Part shown: in pieces, positions 36,173 to 45,500 of the stretch
Numbering within the stretch: the stretch's first letter is position 1
How the letters are laid out: every line of letters begins with the position of its first letter
Assembly: GCA_002331485.1 (NCBI GenBank)
Contig: DCYS01000003.1
Span: forward strand, 12,385 to 76,384
Direction: 5' to 3'
Origin: Flavobacteriales bacterium UBA2104
Lineage (GTDB): Bacteria; Bacteroidota; Bacteroidia; Flavobacteriales_D; Crocinitomicaceae
DNA: 64,000 nucleotides
Notes under the pieces: generated by a model
Told to the model about the DNA's origin: nothing
The model's input: only the letters and a program-made list of their open reading frames with translations
The model's database searches: none
Position numbers and translations under genes: made by a program

Positions 36173-36832
36173 ATGCTTAAGAAATTATTAATTCTCTTGT
36201 TTATGGTCCCGTATATTACAGCATGTATTGGTCAAGAAGAATTGTCCGGTTTTATTCCTGATGGATACGTTGAATTCGAAAAGCATTTTGGTGATCTAAA
36301 CAAAGATGGAGTAGATGACTGCGTGTTGATCATCAAGGACACCGACTCTGCCAATATAGTTGTCAATCGCTTTGACGAAAGAGTAGACCGTAACAGACGA
36401 GGAATTATCATTCTATTCAAAACTGCTGACGGATATGAGATCGCAGATAAAAGTCTGGATTGTTTTTCCTCCGAAAATGAAGATGGTGGCGTTTATTTTC
36501 CACCAGATTTGAGTTTTGAAATTAAAGATCATAAACTATATATCAGTTACGGCCATGGTAGGTATGGACATTGGAAATATACGTTTCGTTACCAGGATGG
36601 TAGTTTTAAACTGATCGGGTTTGATTCAAGTAGCAACCGCGGACCGATCACCATGACTAAAACCAGTATCAATTTCCAATCAAAGAAAAAGCTCGTGAGT
36701 CAAAACACCAACGAAAATGCAGACGTTGGAGGAGAGGTGTACAAAGAAACCTGGCACGATATAGAAATTGATAAGCTCATCGAACTAGCCGAGATCGAAG
36801 ATTTTGATACGTTGGATATGTATGACTATTAG
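36173..36832 (+). CDS. Hypothetical lipoprotein with calcium-binding-like loop
   Basis: 219 residues. Signal LLILLFMVPYITACIGQ has a lipobox-like Cys. The stretch DLNKDGVDDCVLII is an EF-hand/FG-GAP-like Asp-rich loop of the kind that binds Ca2+. The rest is a beta-rich unknown. It follows the vWA gene by 6 bases, so it is probably cotranscribed. Confidence 0.7.
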   Translation: MLKKLLILLFMVPYITACIGQEELSGFIPDGYVEFEKHFGDLNKDGVDDCVLIIKDTDSANIVVNRFDERVDRNRRGIIILFKTADGYEIADKSLDCFSSENEDGGVYFPPDLSFEIKDHKLYISYGHGRYGHWKYTFRYQDGSFKLIGFDSSSNRGPITMTKTSINFQSKKKLVSQNTNENADVGGEVYKETWHDIEIDKLIELAEIEDFDTLDMYDY

Positions 36833-36850
36833 CGAGCGGTTAATGAAAAA

Positions 36851-36907
36851 TGTGAATATCTAATTGAGAACTCAGCGTCTATTTCAAAGAGAATTAATAA
36901 GTTTGGA
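36851..36907 (+). repeat. Diverged direct repeat, copy 1
   Basis: The leader of the lipoprotein gene at 36939 shares AATATCTAATT, ACTCAGCG, CAAAGAGAA and AAGTTTG in the same order with 38201-38258. I counted about 75 percent identity by eye. Confidence 0.5.
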
Positions 36908-36938
36908 ACCAATACATTTTAATTTAAAATCAACTTAT

Positions 36939-38102
36939 ATGAAAACCATCAATCAAGTCTTATCGCTTCTAATTGTTTCTTTATTTCTATTCAACTGTGA
37001 AAATTCGAGTTCTTCTAATGATGTTAAAGAAGAACAAGTAGAGGAAATAGATTTAAAAGATCAAGTTGAACTGCTGTCTAAATTATATACTCCTGATAAT
37101 TTGCCAGAGCAAAGTTTCAAAGTAAAACCGAATAAAGACACTTCATTAGTTGGAGAAAATGGTACGGTTATACAGATTTTTAAAAATTCATTCGTGGATG
37201 AAAATGGTGAGATTATCACTGAAGCCGTAGAAGTAACTCTGAAAGAAGCTTTAGATCCATTGAGTATTGTGAATGCAGGTCTAACAACTACATCTAATGG
37301 TCAAAAACTTCAAACTGGTGGAATGATCTACCTGAATGCTAAATCTGGCAATAAGACGGTAAGTATAGCGGAAAATAGTCCTTTAGGAGTGATGATTCCC
37401 AATGATGATATAAATCTAGAAATGAAGATTTTTAAAGGAGAACAAACTGAAAAAGGTATGAACTGGGTGGCACCTGAATCGTTGTTGAACGAGGATATTG
37501 AAAAATTGAAAAAGATTAAAAACGAATCGAAACCAAAGCAAGAAGAAGAGAAGGTTGAGGGTAATAGTATAGATGCAATATTCGGATTTGTAGACTCGAC
37601 AGAAGCAGGAGGATTTGTAAAAGAAGTACCGAGACCAGAGGATGTTCCTCAGTTTGGTAGATTTACAAAATATGTGGAACAGAAAGGAACAAATTATTTC
37701 TCTGTCGATCATAAAACAAGCTATATCTTCGAAATGAAAGATTTGGGCTGGGCTAACATTGATCGTTTGTTCAGTGATCCAAGAACTCAGCTTGTAGAAT
37801 TACTTACAGAAATAAAAAACGCAAGTGAATTCGATAAAGTCTATATCACTATGGTGATTAGTGAAATGTACTTACCAGGTTATCAAATGAAGAACGGTGA
37901 TTTCTCTTTCACTCATGGGGACACTGAGAAGCCAAAACTACCAGTAGGAGAGAAGGCAGTGATTTTTGCCACTGCATATAAAAACAATAAACCACATTTC
38001 GATATTCTCACTACTCAGATCAAGGAGAAAGAAACGATAACTCTTAATTTAGCAGAAACTACTGAAGATGAACTAAGAACTAAACTGAAAGGCAACTTGT
38101 AA
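36939..38102 (+). CDS. Hypothetical lipoprotein
   Basis: About 387 residues from ATG 36939, which gives a clean lipoprotein signal (VLSLLIVSLFLFNCENSSS). The longer frame from 36864 is not needed. Not recognised. A ZU5-like or beta-sandwich region (FKVKPNKDTSLVGENGTVIQ, then VEVTLKEALDPLSI) is visible in the N-terminal half; the rest is unknown. The middle is Lys/Glu rich (KNESKPKQEEEKVEGN). Probably in the outer or inner membrane, facing the periplasm. Confidence 0.65.
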   Translation: MKTINQVLSLLIVSLFLFNCENSSSSNDVKEEQVEEIDLKDQVELLSKLYTPDNLPEQSFKVKPNKDTSLVGENGTVIQIFKNSFVDENGEIITEAVEVTLKEALDPLSIVNAGLTTTSNGQKLQTGGMIYLNAKSGNKTVSIAENSPLGVMIPNDDINLEMKIFKGEQTEKGMNWVAPESLLNEDIEKLKKIKNESKPKQEEEKVEGNSIDAIFGFVDSTEAGGFVKEVPRPEDVPQFGRFTKYVEQKGTNYFSVDHKTSYIFEMKDLGWANIDRLFSDPRTQLVELLTEIKNASEFDKVYITMVISEMYLPGYQMKNGDFSFTHGDTEKPKLPVGEKAVIFATAYKNNKPHFDILTTQIKEKETITLNLAETTEDELRTKLKGNL

Positions 38103-38108
38103 AGACAG

Positions 38109-38124
38109 GCTCTACAGTTAGAGC
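38109..38124. repeat. Short hairpin after the lipoprotein gene
   Basis: GCTCTA and TAGAGC form a 6-bp stem with a CAGT loop. No T-run follows, so it is only a weak terminator candidate. Confidence 0.35.
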
Positions 38125-38200
38125 ATTAGGTAATACTGGATTTCATATTTTTACTAGAAAAATGAGTCGCCAATAGAGTTTTTTCAAGACCTACAGTTTT

Positions 38201-38258
38201 TGTTAATATCTAATTATAAACTCAGCGACCTTTCCAAAGAGAAATCCTTAAGTTTGAA
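38201..38258 (+). repeat. Diverged direct repeat, copy 2
   Basis: Second copy of the element at 36851-36907. It lies in a 259-base gap that has no gene; the first copy lies in front of a lipoprotein gene. This hints at duplication of a leader or a scar of insertion. Confidence 0.5.
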
Positions 38259-38281
38259 TTGTACACCTAACTGTTCTTTAG

Positions 38282-38321
38282 CCAACACCGTATGTTGGAT
38301 ATGTACAGTTTTGTGGTACAT
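38282..38321. repeat. Two short hairpins upstream of the PIN-like gene
   Basis: CCAACA/TGTTGG (38282-38298) and ATGTAC/GTACAT (38301-38321) are adjacent inverted repeats 41 bases before ATG 38362. They could be operator or RNA structures. Confidence 0.4.
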
Positions 38322-38361
38322 ATAAAAAAGTTACCCACAACTTGATCATTAAACCCATTGC

Positions 38362-39117
38362 ATGAAAGCTTATTTAGATAATAATGTCATAATTGATATT
38401 GAGAAGGGCTTAAAATCACTTGATAAAATCATTGAAAAAATCAATGGTGATATTAATGAAGTATATTATTCATCTGCTCATATTCAAGAACTGGAAGAAA
38501 TCAAAGGTGAAACTCCAGAGATTAAAGAGAAGAGAACAATAAAAAGGTTAAATACAATTGGGCAGACTACAAAAAATAGATACCTCTATGAGGACATGAA
38601 TAATCAAGTTTATTATCAAATTGAAAGTCCAAGGTCTGTTATGGAGACTCTTCAAGAAGTTCCTGGTACAAATGAAATAATGAAAGATTTAATGTCATTA
38701 ATTTCTAGAGAGCAAAAGCATCAAACCAGAGAGTTACTCGGAATTGAATCAAAAAAGCTTAATAATTACGCTCCATCTGAAGTAGTAGGACATTTAAGCA
38801 AAAAACTTTCTCAATTTGGAACTGAGATATCTTTTCTTGATATGATTAACACAGGTATAGAAAGTCATCCAGAAGGAAGTTCTTTCGGGTATAGCCATAA
38901 ATTCGCTGCAATTTTTGAGGTATTGGATATGTTAGGATATTGGAAAGATAAAGAAACAAATAAGTCAAATTATGCCAGACTATGGGATAGTAACCATTCT
39001 TATTTTGCTTGTTTTTGTAATTATTTTGTCACAGACGATTTAAGAACTATTAAAAAATCAAAGGTTTTATATGACCTTTATGGTGTTAAAACTGAAATAG
39101 TCAATTCAAAGTATTGA
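38362..39117 (+). CDS. PIN-like domain protein
   Basis: 251 residues. Features of a PIN-fold nuclease are: first Asp in AYLDNNVIID at the N-terminus, an acidic pair in HIQELEEIKG, and near the C-terminus LWDSNHSYFACFCNYFVTDD followed by a Rossmann-like strand ending YDLYGVKTEIV. All four acidic positions of a PIN active site are present. It is longer than typical VapC toxins (about 130 residues) because of a helical insert. No antitoxin-like gene is next to it. RNase activity is inferred only from the fold. Confidence 0.65.
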   Translation: MKAYLDNNVIIDIEKGLKSLDKIIEKINGDINEVYYSSAHIQELEEIKGETPEIKEKRTIKRLNTIGQTTKNRYLYEDMNNQVYYQIESPRSVMETLQEVPGTNEIMKDLMSLISREQKHQTRELLGIESKKLNNYAPSEVVGHLSKKLSQFGTEISFLDMINTGIESHPEGSSFGYSHKFAAIFEVLDMLGYWKDKETNKSNYARLWDSNHSYFACFCNYFVTDDLRTIKKSKVLYDLYGVKTEIVNSKY

Positions 39118-39309
39118 TGTTGGTAACAGCGCCTATAAAACACTGCTCGATCTCTCTTCGAATGATAAATCATCCTCAGCTCAATCGATCACTTTTAAAA
39201 TTATCGTTAACTTTAAAAATAGCAGCGGTTTCATAGCCGCAGAACCGTTAAAGCTAATTAAACAGCGTCTAAAGCAAACACCTTGATAAGAATTTACGTA
39301 TTGATGATA

Positions 39310-39906
39310 ATGAGATATAGTTCACTTTTCATACTTATTCTATTTGTTTATTCTTGTAAAAAGGACAAGGTGGAACCTGATCCCGTCTCTCAATCTGGCG
39401 TTAATTCTATCAGCTCAACCTTACATACCTTGCTTTTTGACACAGGTTCATATTGGATTTATTCGAATGGTAGCACTTCAGACACTGTGAATCTGAATTC
39501 TGTTTATCGTGAAGAATTGATCGTTGTTCCAGAATCCCCAAAAGATGAAACCTTCATTCTTAATTTCGAGTCTACTGAGTTCAATAATTATTCTGAAAGG
39601 TTTATGGGAGCAATTATTACTAGAGACTGGGTTGACGAAGGATGGGTCTATGCGTCAAACTTAGAATTGGGAGAGTCCTACGGTGGACTAACTTATGTAG
39701 CTGAGCTCGATACTTTACTCGTGGAGAATCTAGAATTCTATAATGTTTCTCAATTTAGAGTTGAACAGGGGAATTATTTTTCAAATGACATGTACTTGTT
39801 TTACTCGGACTCCGTTGGAGTTATTCGAAAAGAGGTGTTATCAGGTGGCTCCGTAATTGAAACCTGGAATTTGATCGAATATAATACTTTAATGTATCCT
39901 TATTGA
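39310..39906 (+). CDS. Hypothetical lipoprotein
   Basis: About 198 residues. ATG 39310 gives MRYSSLFILILFVYSCKKD, a lipoprotein signal; 39304 and the TTG at 39283 are alternatives. The rest is a beta-rich sequence (SYWIYSNGSTSDTVNL, WNLIEYN). Not recognised. Confidence 0.65.
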   Translation: MRYSSLFILILFVYSCKKDKVEPDPVSQSGVNSISSTLHTLLFDTGSYWIYSNGSTSDTVNLNSVYREELIVVPESPKDETFILNFESTEFNNYSERFMGAIITRDWVDEGWVYASNLELGESYGGLTYVAELDTLLVENLEFYNVSQFRVEQGNYFSNDMYLFYSDSVGVIRKEVLSGGSVIETWNLIEYNTLMYPY

Positions 39907-39954
39907 ATAAGTTTCTCCTGATTCGGCGATAACATCACAATTCAACTGATCTAA

Positions 39955-40794
39955 TCAATCATTTTCGGAATCTTCTTTTTTAGACCAGATGTTAATGGTA
40001 AGGCCAATATTTACACCTATGCCACTTAAAGAATGGCTTCGTTTGTACATCTTTTGAGGTTTTGAAGTATCATCGCTTGTGTACCAGTTGTCTTGCGAAT
40101 CTCCAAAGTGAATCTCTGAATAATATGGGTCTTCGGAATATTGCATTGCATTCTCATCGTCATAAGTATGATGTGTCATTTGACCTCTAGCAGGTGTGAA
40201 GGGTTGAAAAAGAGAATAGAACTCACCGTAAATAGATAATCTATCGTTCAAAGCGTAACGAACTCCCATGGCTCCATTAAAACCCCATTGAGCTCCGTCA
40301 TTATATTCATAGATCATTCTGGCTTCATTTATAGAATATGTTTCATCTTGTGTGTAAAAGAGTTGGTCAAAATACATTTTACCAGTTACATAGTTCACTC
40401 CCATTTTTGCGTATAGATCAAATTTGTTGATCTGCTTCCTCAATAGAATCTTAAAACTTACTTGATAAAACTGACCGGTTAATTGCCGATTGAGATAACC
40501 ATCATCAGTTGTTTCATCAAACGGTTTGAAATATGAGCCGGATAGTTCGTAACCGACGCTTTTTGTGAAGTAATGGCCGAAATTTACATCTGTGCGAATT
40601 GCCTGTGAGAAAAGAAGATTTGCACGCCTGTAGAACCAAGAATCAGATATTTGATGGTAACTGTTGACAACTCGCGTTGGCGGTTGTGATTCTTGGATCA
40701 TTCGCTGATAACCTCCAGATATGGATCCATAGATTTCTTGTGCACTAGAAAAATGGCAAATTAAGATTAGGACGAGTAGTGGTAAGTGTTTCAT
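39955..40794 (-). CDS. Outer-membrane beta-barrel-like protein
   Basis: About 279 residues from ATG 40794, which begins MKHLPLLVLILICHFSSAQ, a signal peptide; the longer frame to 40854 adds an unlikely leader. Alternating aromatic strands (FNGAMGVRYALNDRLSIYGE, YAKMGVNYVTGKMYF) and a Gly-rich start fit an OmpA- or OprF-type barrel. The last residues do not end in Phe, so classification as an outer-membrane protein is only likely. The neighbour is the UvrA-like gene, with 56 bases between them. Confidence 0.7.
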   Translation of the reverse strand: MKHLPLLVLILICHFSSAQEIYGSISGGYQRMIQESQPPTRVVNSYHQISDSWFYRRANLLFSQAIRTDVNFGHYFTKSVGYELSGSYFKPFDETTDDGYLNRQLTGQFYQVSFKILLRKQINKFDLYAKMGVNYVTGKMYFDQLFYTQDETYSINEARMIYEYNDGAQWGFNGAMGVRYALNDRLSIYGEFYSLFQPFTPARGQMTHHTYDDENAMQYSEDPYYSEIHFGDSQDNWYTSDDTSKPQKMYKRSHSLSGIGVNIGLTINIWSKKEDSEND

Positions 40795-40850
40795 ACTAGT
40801 TATAACAAACTTGCAGGGCAGAAAGTTACAATTAGTAACCGATCCAGTCC

Positions 40851-43800
40851 TCACATCTCAATCCCAACACCGATCTTTTCTAACAAATACGGGTTGTGTT
40901 CAATCACCAAAATATCATTCTCCTGACTAAGTTTCTCGAGGATACCGTATAGCAGATCAATATCTGCAAAATGGAGGCCTGTACTTGGTTCATCCAACAC
41001 GTAGAGCTGATTATTGGCCTTGTTGTTGAGCCAGTTCATGAGTAATAGACGTTGTTGTTCTCCTGAAGAAAGAGAGCGTACCGGTTGGTCGAGGTTTAAA
41101 TGCGATAATCCTATGTCGGTCAATTGATCGAGTAGAGCAGTGGTCTTCTTGGAAACAGTATGATCCTTGAGCCATTCAATTAAATCGGATAAGTTCAATG
41201 CTAATACATCTGCGATCGACTTTCCATCTATCGTATAGGCGAGTATCTTGTCGTTGTAGCGCTTTCCATTACAGGCAGTACAGGTTTCAATGTGATTAGC
41301 CGTGACATCCAGACTCGTTTCAACAGTTCCTGTTCCTTTACAGTTTGGACATTGACTGCCTTTTGTCTTGTAGGAGAAATCACGCGCTTTGCCATCGGTT
41401 CCTGCCGCAAAGATCTTAGCTAGTTCTTTGAGTAGGTCAAGGTGATCGACCAACAACGTGTTCCATTGAGAGCGCAACGGTTTGGTTTCAAAATAGTGCG
41501 CTCCTGCATACTTTTTCGGTATATCTATTTCCGAACAGTGAATCGGTTTTCCTTCGTTCATACTCGGGATCAAAACATCTTTTACCAGTGTCGTTTTTCC
41601 CACGCCTGACTTCCCTGTGATGGCAGTAATACCTCCGATGTATAACTTTAGATCATTATACCTAACTGTATGTTTATCAATATCTTTTAACACTATACTT
41701 CGTTCACCTTCTTTAAGCGAAACGGATTGGGTAGGTGTCTTCAAGAAAGGGTGACAATCCGATCGTTTAAACAGTCCTTTTGGCGTTCCTTGATAAATGA
41801 TTTCACCTCCAGATTTCCCTGCTTTGGGTCCGATTTCGATCAGGTGTTCCGCGGCCTGAATGATCGTTTTGTTATGTTCGATCACGATCACGGTATTGCC
41901 TGTGTCGATCAATTCCTGAAGCAATTGAATTAGGTCTGGAATATTGTCATTCGATAATCCAGCAGAAGGTTCGTCCAGCAAGTAAGTGATCCCCTTTAAT
42001 GGACTATTTAATTGTTTGATCAATTCTACGCGCTGATTCTCACCACCTGAAAGCGTAGGTGATTTACGGTTCAACTGTAAATGATCAATGTGAAGTTGTT
42101 GCGCACGTTCAATTGTATTCTCCAGGTGTGGGCGGATCTTCGCAATGAGTTGCTGATCGATCTCGGCTGCTGCATCAGTTTGTTTCAGCCATTCCGCCAA
42201 CTCAGAAAGATTCATCGATTTGATGTCGTGTATCGATCGATCCGCAAGGTGAACAGTAAGTCGTTCTTTCTTTAATCCACTACCATTACAGGTTGTACAT
42301 GTTTCATAGGAGAACAGATCTGTCAATTGCTTGATGTTCTTGTTCTTGCGTGTCATGTAGTATTCTTCCTGCAAATAATGGATCAAGCCTTCCCATTTCA
42401 TTGCGATCTCCTGCTGACCTTCACGTGTTTTGGTCTTGAACTTCCAGGTCGCTTTCCATTCAGTATCATCCGCCCCATGAAGAATGATGTCTTTTTGTGC
42501 GTCTGAGAGCTCATTCCATGGTGTATCCATCGTAAATCCATGTGCTATACCTACTTGTTCCAGGATCGACATATATTGTCCGCCAGGCTCCCCATAATAA
42601 GCCATCGCTTTATTGTGGAGAAAAAGTCCACCATTAATACTTAACGCAGAATCGATGATCATTTTGTTCAGATCAGGAACCAGTGCCTGACCAATTCCAT
42701 CACAAACGATACATTTACCCAATTCATGATTATCGGAGAAGTGACTGGCCGATAGCTCTTCACCATTATAGTTTGCCTTACGCGAGAATGCAAAACGCAA
42801 GATCTTATCAATCCCCGTTTGCTTAGCAATATCAGACCGCTGTGAATAGTTCTTTTGCTTACGCGTTACGCAAATAGTAGGAGAGAGGCCATCGATCGTT
42901 TCAACTTCGAACTGATAGTTTACGCCCACTCTTGATTGCTGATAGCTCGAGAACTGCTTGCTCATTTCCTGTTGTCCGTATCCATGTAAGGTATCGATCA
43001 CCAGTGATGATTTCCCTGATCCAGAGATCCCTGTTACTACCGTTAACTTTCCTTTGGGTAGATTTAGGTCCAGGTCTTTCAAATGATGCGTTCGTGCACC
43101 TCGTATAATGATCGTGTCTTTTCGTTGATCTTTGAGCGTTTCCTGGTCTTCCTGCTTAATCTTTGGTGCATTGTCGAGTAATGCATCTCCCTGTTCCTGG
43201 AACAACTGATGATTCTCAAAACAAACGATACCTGCCGTTTCCTTTTTGAGTTTGTGTAAAGCATTCAGTAACTGTTGCACGTTTTGCTGATGTAGACCGA
43301 TACTTGGTTCTTCCAGCAATAACAGAGTACTTTTCGTTTTCTTGGCAAAATGCTTGGTCAGCTTGATCCGTTGCGCTTCACCACCGGATAAGGTATTGGA
43401 GGGTTGACCTAATTTAATATAACCCAATCCTAGTTGCATCATAAGATCCAGGATCTTTGTTATTTTCTGTTCAGAAGAAAAGAATTCACGAGCTTGTTCA
43501 ATACTCAAACCATAGATATCCGCGATATTCTTTCCGATCCAATCGACTTCAAGGACTTCTTTTTTAAATCGCTTTCCATTACAAGTCGGACAAACTTGAT
43601 TCACTGATCCCATAACACTCATAGATAACGTGATCACTCCAGCGCCTTCACAGGCCTCACAGCGTCCTTTCTTGTTATTGAAGGAAAAGGCACTTTTACC
43701 AAGCTTTAGTTCTTTGGCTTTCGGTGTTTTCGCCAACAGGTCCCGGATTTTATCTGCCAAGCCTGTGTAGGTCGACGGATTACTTCGTGCTGTCTTTCCG

Positions 43801-45335
43801 ATCGGTTGATCCGATACTGTTACGTGATTGAGTTCGTTTGTAGAGCAATACTGATCGATCTGATGAACGACTTCTTTTGTTTTTCGCGTAAGGACAATCA
43901 ATTCTTGTGGGCCAAACGTTAAGTCGCTATTCGATAACTTTCTGGGAGAGTCTGAATGAGTTTTTCTACTACGTATAGCCTGCAGCGTAGCGCTCTCGAT
44001 ATTCTTTGTGTTGAAAAAGTCCTTCGTTGTGCCATTAAAAACGATCTCTCCACCATGAATTCCAGCCTTTGGACCTAGTTCTATGATCCAATCAGCCGTT
44101 CGAATGAAATCCAGATCGTGTTCTACAACCATGACAGTATTCCCACGACTGATCAAACGTTTCAGAATGTGTAACAAGTGATTCTGATAATCGTTGGAAA
44201 GCCCTATTGATGGTTCGTCAAATACGTACAAGATCCCTTGTAAATTACTGTTTACTTGGTTAATGAGCTTGATCCGCTGAGCATCGCCCGAAGAGATCTC
44301 TGCACTCAACGTGCTTAGCTTAAAATCGCGCATTCCCAGGCGAATCAAGTCGTAGAGCTTCGTTTTGAGCTGATCGACAAGTTTCTGTTCACCCTCGTCA
44401 AAGGAATGGTTAAGCAGTTCTTCATACAACTGATCCAGCGATAATTCCATCCATTCATGGAAATTCATTCCTTTCCAAGTGTAGGTGAGATGTTCAGCCT
44501 TAATACGTGCTCCGTGACAACTGGGACATTCTCTAGCGCTTACAAATCGAAGGATGTTCTTGTTTCGATCACGTTTCAGAATATCCCGCATAATGGGCAA
44601 CACTCCTTTGTAGAAACCTTCTTCACGAGGTTTTGCTTTGATCCCAGACCATTTCAATCTTGATTCTAGTCCGTGTTTACCATAATATACTTTGACTCGT
44701 TCACTCCCGTTTAAGATGACGTCTTTCTGTTCATCAGAAAGGTCCTTCCAGGGGATGTCTACATTGAATCCATGGGCTTCACAGACCTTATTTAATTCTT
44801 CTACTGTTACTTGAGAATAAGTAATGTAACCATTTGGCAATGTAGTTGTTATGACACCTTCTCTTAACGTGAGGTTTTCATCTCCAACGAGTTTATCGAT
44901 ATCTATATATTCTTCTTCACCAATTCCGTTACATACTTCACAAGCCCCTTTCGGATGATTAAAGGAAAACAATGATTTGCTCATCGTTTCATCTGCTGAA
45001 TAGCGAGCAAAAAGAATTCGAAAAACAGGGGTAAGCTCTGACAAGGTACCAAATGTTGCATTGGTCGATTGAAACCGTTTGGTTTGCTCTACTTTGATCA
45101 CTGGAGGCAACCCTTGAATATCATCCACTTCTGCAGTAGGGATCGTAAACCCATTTTGCTGATTATACTGCGGCAAACTCTCCAGAAAATAACGATACCC
45201 TTCATTTGCTATCACGCCCATAGCCAGTGAAGACTTCCCAGATCCTGATAAACCAGTCACTACGATCAGCTGATCTTCGGGAATTTCCAGATCAATATTC
45301 TTTAGGTTGTTTTGATGGGCGTTTGTAATGCGCAT
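40851..45335 (-). CDS. Fused tandem UvrA-like ATPase (four ABC units, no UvrB-binding domain)
   Basis: 1494 residues, against about 940 for UvrA. Half 1 (about 1-735): Walker A GLSGSGKS at 29-36, zinc module from CEVCNGIGEEE, signature SSGDAQRIKL near 345, a second ABC part with its own zinc module (CEACEGAG, CPTCNGKR) and LSGGEAQRIKL near 655. Its P-loop position (about 470-490) has no GxxxxGK. Half 2 (about 740-1494): Walker A GISGSGKS, LSGGENQRVEL, then a fourth unit with GKSGVGKTT and LSSGEQQRLLL. Only about 80-90 residues separate each first P-loop region from its zinc module, too few for a UvrB-binding domain. It resembles two UvrA2/DrrC-like units in one chain. The role is probably DNA or drug-lesion binding, not classical excision. 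Confidence 0.85.
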   Translation of the reverse strand: MRITNAHQNNLKNIDLEIPEDQLIVVTGLSGSGKSSLAMGVIANEGYRYFLESLPQYNQQNGFTIPTAEVDDIQGLPPVIKVEQTKRFQSTNATFGTLSELTPVFRILFARYSADETMSKSLFSFNHPKGACEVCNGIGEEEYIDIDKLVGDENLTLREGVITTTLPNGYITYSQVTVEELNKVCEAHGFNVDIPWKDLSDEQKDVILNGSERVKVYYGKHGLESRLKWSGIKAKPREEGFYKGVLPIMRDILKRDRNKNILRFVSARECPSCHGARIKAEHLTYTWKGMNFHEWMELSLDQLYEELLNHSFDEGEQKLVDQLKTKLYDLIRLGMRDFKLSTLSAEISSGDAQRIKLINQVNSNLQGILYVFDEPSIGLSNDYQNHLLHILKRLISRGNTVMVVEHDLDFIRTADWIIELGPKAGIHGGEIVFNGTTKDFFNTKNIESATLQAIRSRKTHSDSPRKLSNSDLTFGPQELIVLTRKTKEVVHQIDQYCSTNELNHVTVSDQPIGKTARSNPSTYTGLADKIRDLLAKTPKAKELKLGKSAFSFNNKKGRCEACEGAGVITLSMSVMGSVNQVCPTCNGKRFKKEVLEVDWIGKNIADIYGLSIEQAREFFSSEQKITKILDLMMQLGLGYIKLGQPSNTLSGGEAQRIKLTKHFAKKTKSTLLLLEEPSIGLHQQNVQQLLNALHKLKKETAGIVCFENHQLFQEQGDALLDNAPKIKQEDQETLKDQRKDTIIIRGARTHHLKDLDLNLPKGKLTVVTGISGSGKSSLVIDTLHGYGQQEMSKQFSSYQQSRVGVNYQFEVETIDGLSPTICVTRKQKNYSQRSDIAKQTGIDKILRFAFSRKANYNGEELSASHFSDNHELGKCIVCDGIGQALVPDLNKMIIDSALSINGGLFLHNKAMAYYGEPGGQYMSILEQVGIAHGFTMDTPWNELSDAQKDIILHGADDTEWKATWKFKTKTREGQQEIAMKWEGLIHYLQEEYYMTRKNKNIKQLTDLFSYETCTTCNGSGLKKERLTVHLADRSIHDIKSMNLSELAEWLKQTDAAAEIDQQLIAKIRPHLENTIERAQQLHIDHLQLNRKSPTLSGGENQRVELIKQLNSPLKGITYLLDEPSAGLSNDNIPDLIQLLQELIDTGNTVIVIEHNKTIIQAAEHLIEIGPKAGKSGGEIIYQGTPKGLFKRSDCHPFLKTPTQSVSLKEGERSIVLKDIDKHTVRYNDLKLYIGGITAITGKSGVGKTTLVKDVLIPSMNEGKPIHCSEIDIPKKYAGAHYFETKPLRSQWNTLLVDHLDLLKELAKIFAAGTDGKARDFSYKTKGSQCPNCKGTGTVETSLDVTANHIETCTACNGKRYNDKILAYTIDGKSIADVLALNLSDLIEWLKDHTVSKKTTALLDQLTDIGLSHLNLDQPVRSLSSGEQQRLLLMNWLNNKANNQLYVLDEPSTGLHFADIDLLYGILEKLSQENDILVIEHNPYLLEKIGVGIEM

Positions 45336-45380
45336 GAAATCATTTTTGATTTGGGAGGGTTAAGATAAGAGAAATAATAC

Positions 45381-45400
45381 AACTGTCGGGGCGTATTATA
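45381..45400. repeat. Half copy of the REP-like element upstream of the RAYT gene
   Basis: AACTGTCGGGGCGTATTATA resembles the left arm of the palindrome that starts at 45400. It lies between the UvrA-like gene and the transposase gene. Confidence 0.6.
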
Positions 45401-45435
45401 ACTGTTGGGACGTATTGCAATACGTCCCAACAGTT
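45400..45435. repeat. Perfect 36-bp palindrome (REP-like)
   Basis: The left half AACTGTTGGGACGTATTG (45400-45417) is exactly the reverse complement of 45418-45435. The core GACGTATTGCAATACGTC is shared in form with the palindrome after the transposase gene at 46059-46086. Confidence 0.85.
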
Positions 45436-45500
45436 GTGAAGTAAAATTAATCTCCATTGAATAATTTTCCTTATCTTAAATAGAAACCAAACCTAAATCA

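Noticed and set aside
38362..39117. Type II toxin-antitoxin pair
   Set aside because: No small antitoxin-like ORF lies before or after the PIN-like gene.
41727..41933. Small plus-strand ORFs inside the UvrA-like gene
   Set aside because: They are antisense to well-supported coding sequence and show no start signals or known domains.
40851..45335. Ordinary uvrA
   Set aside because: Length, number of ABC units and lack of a UvrB-binding segment do not fit canonical UvrA.
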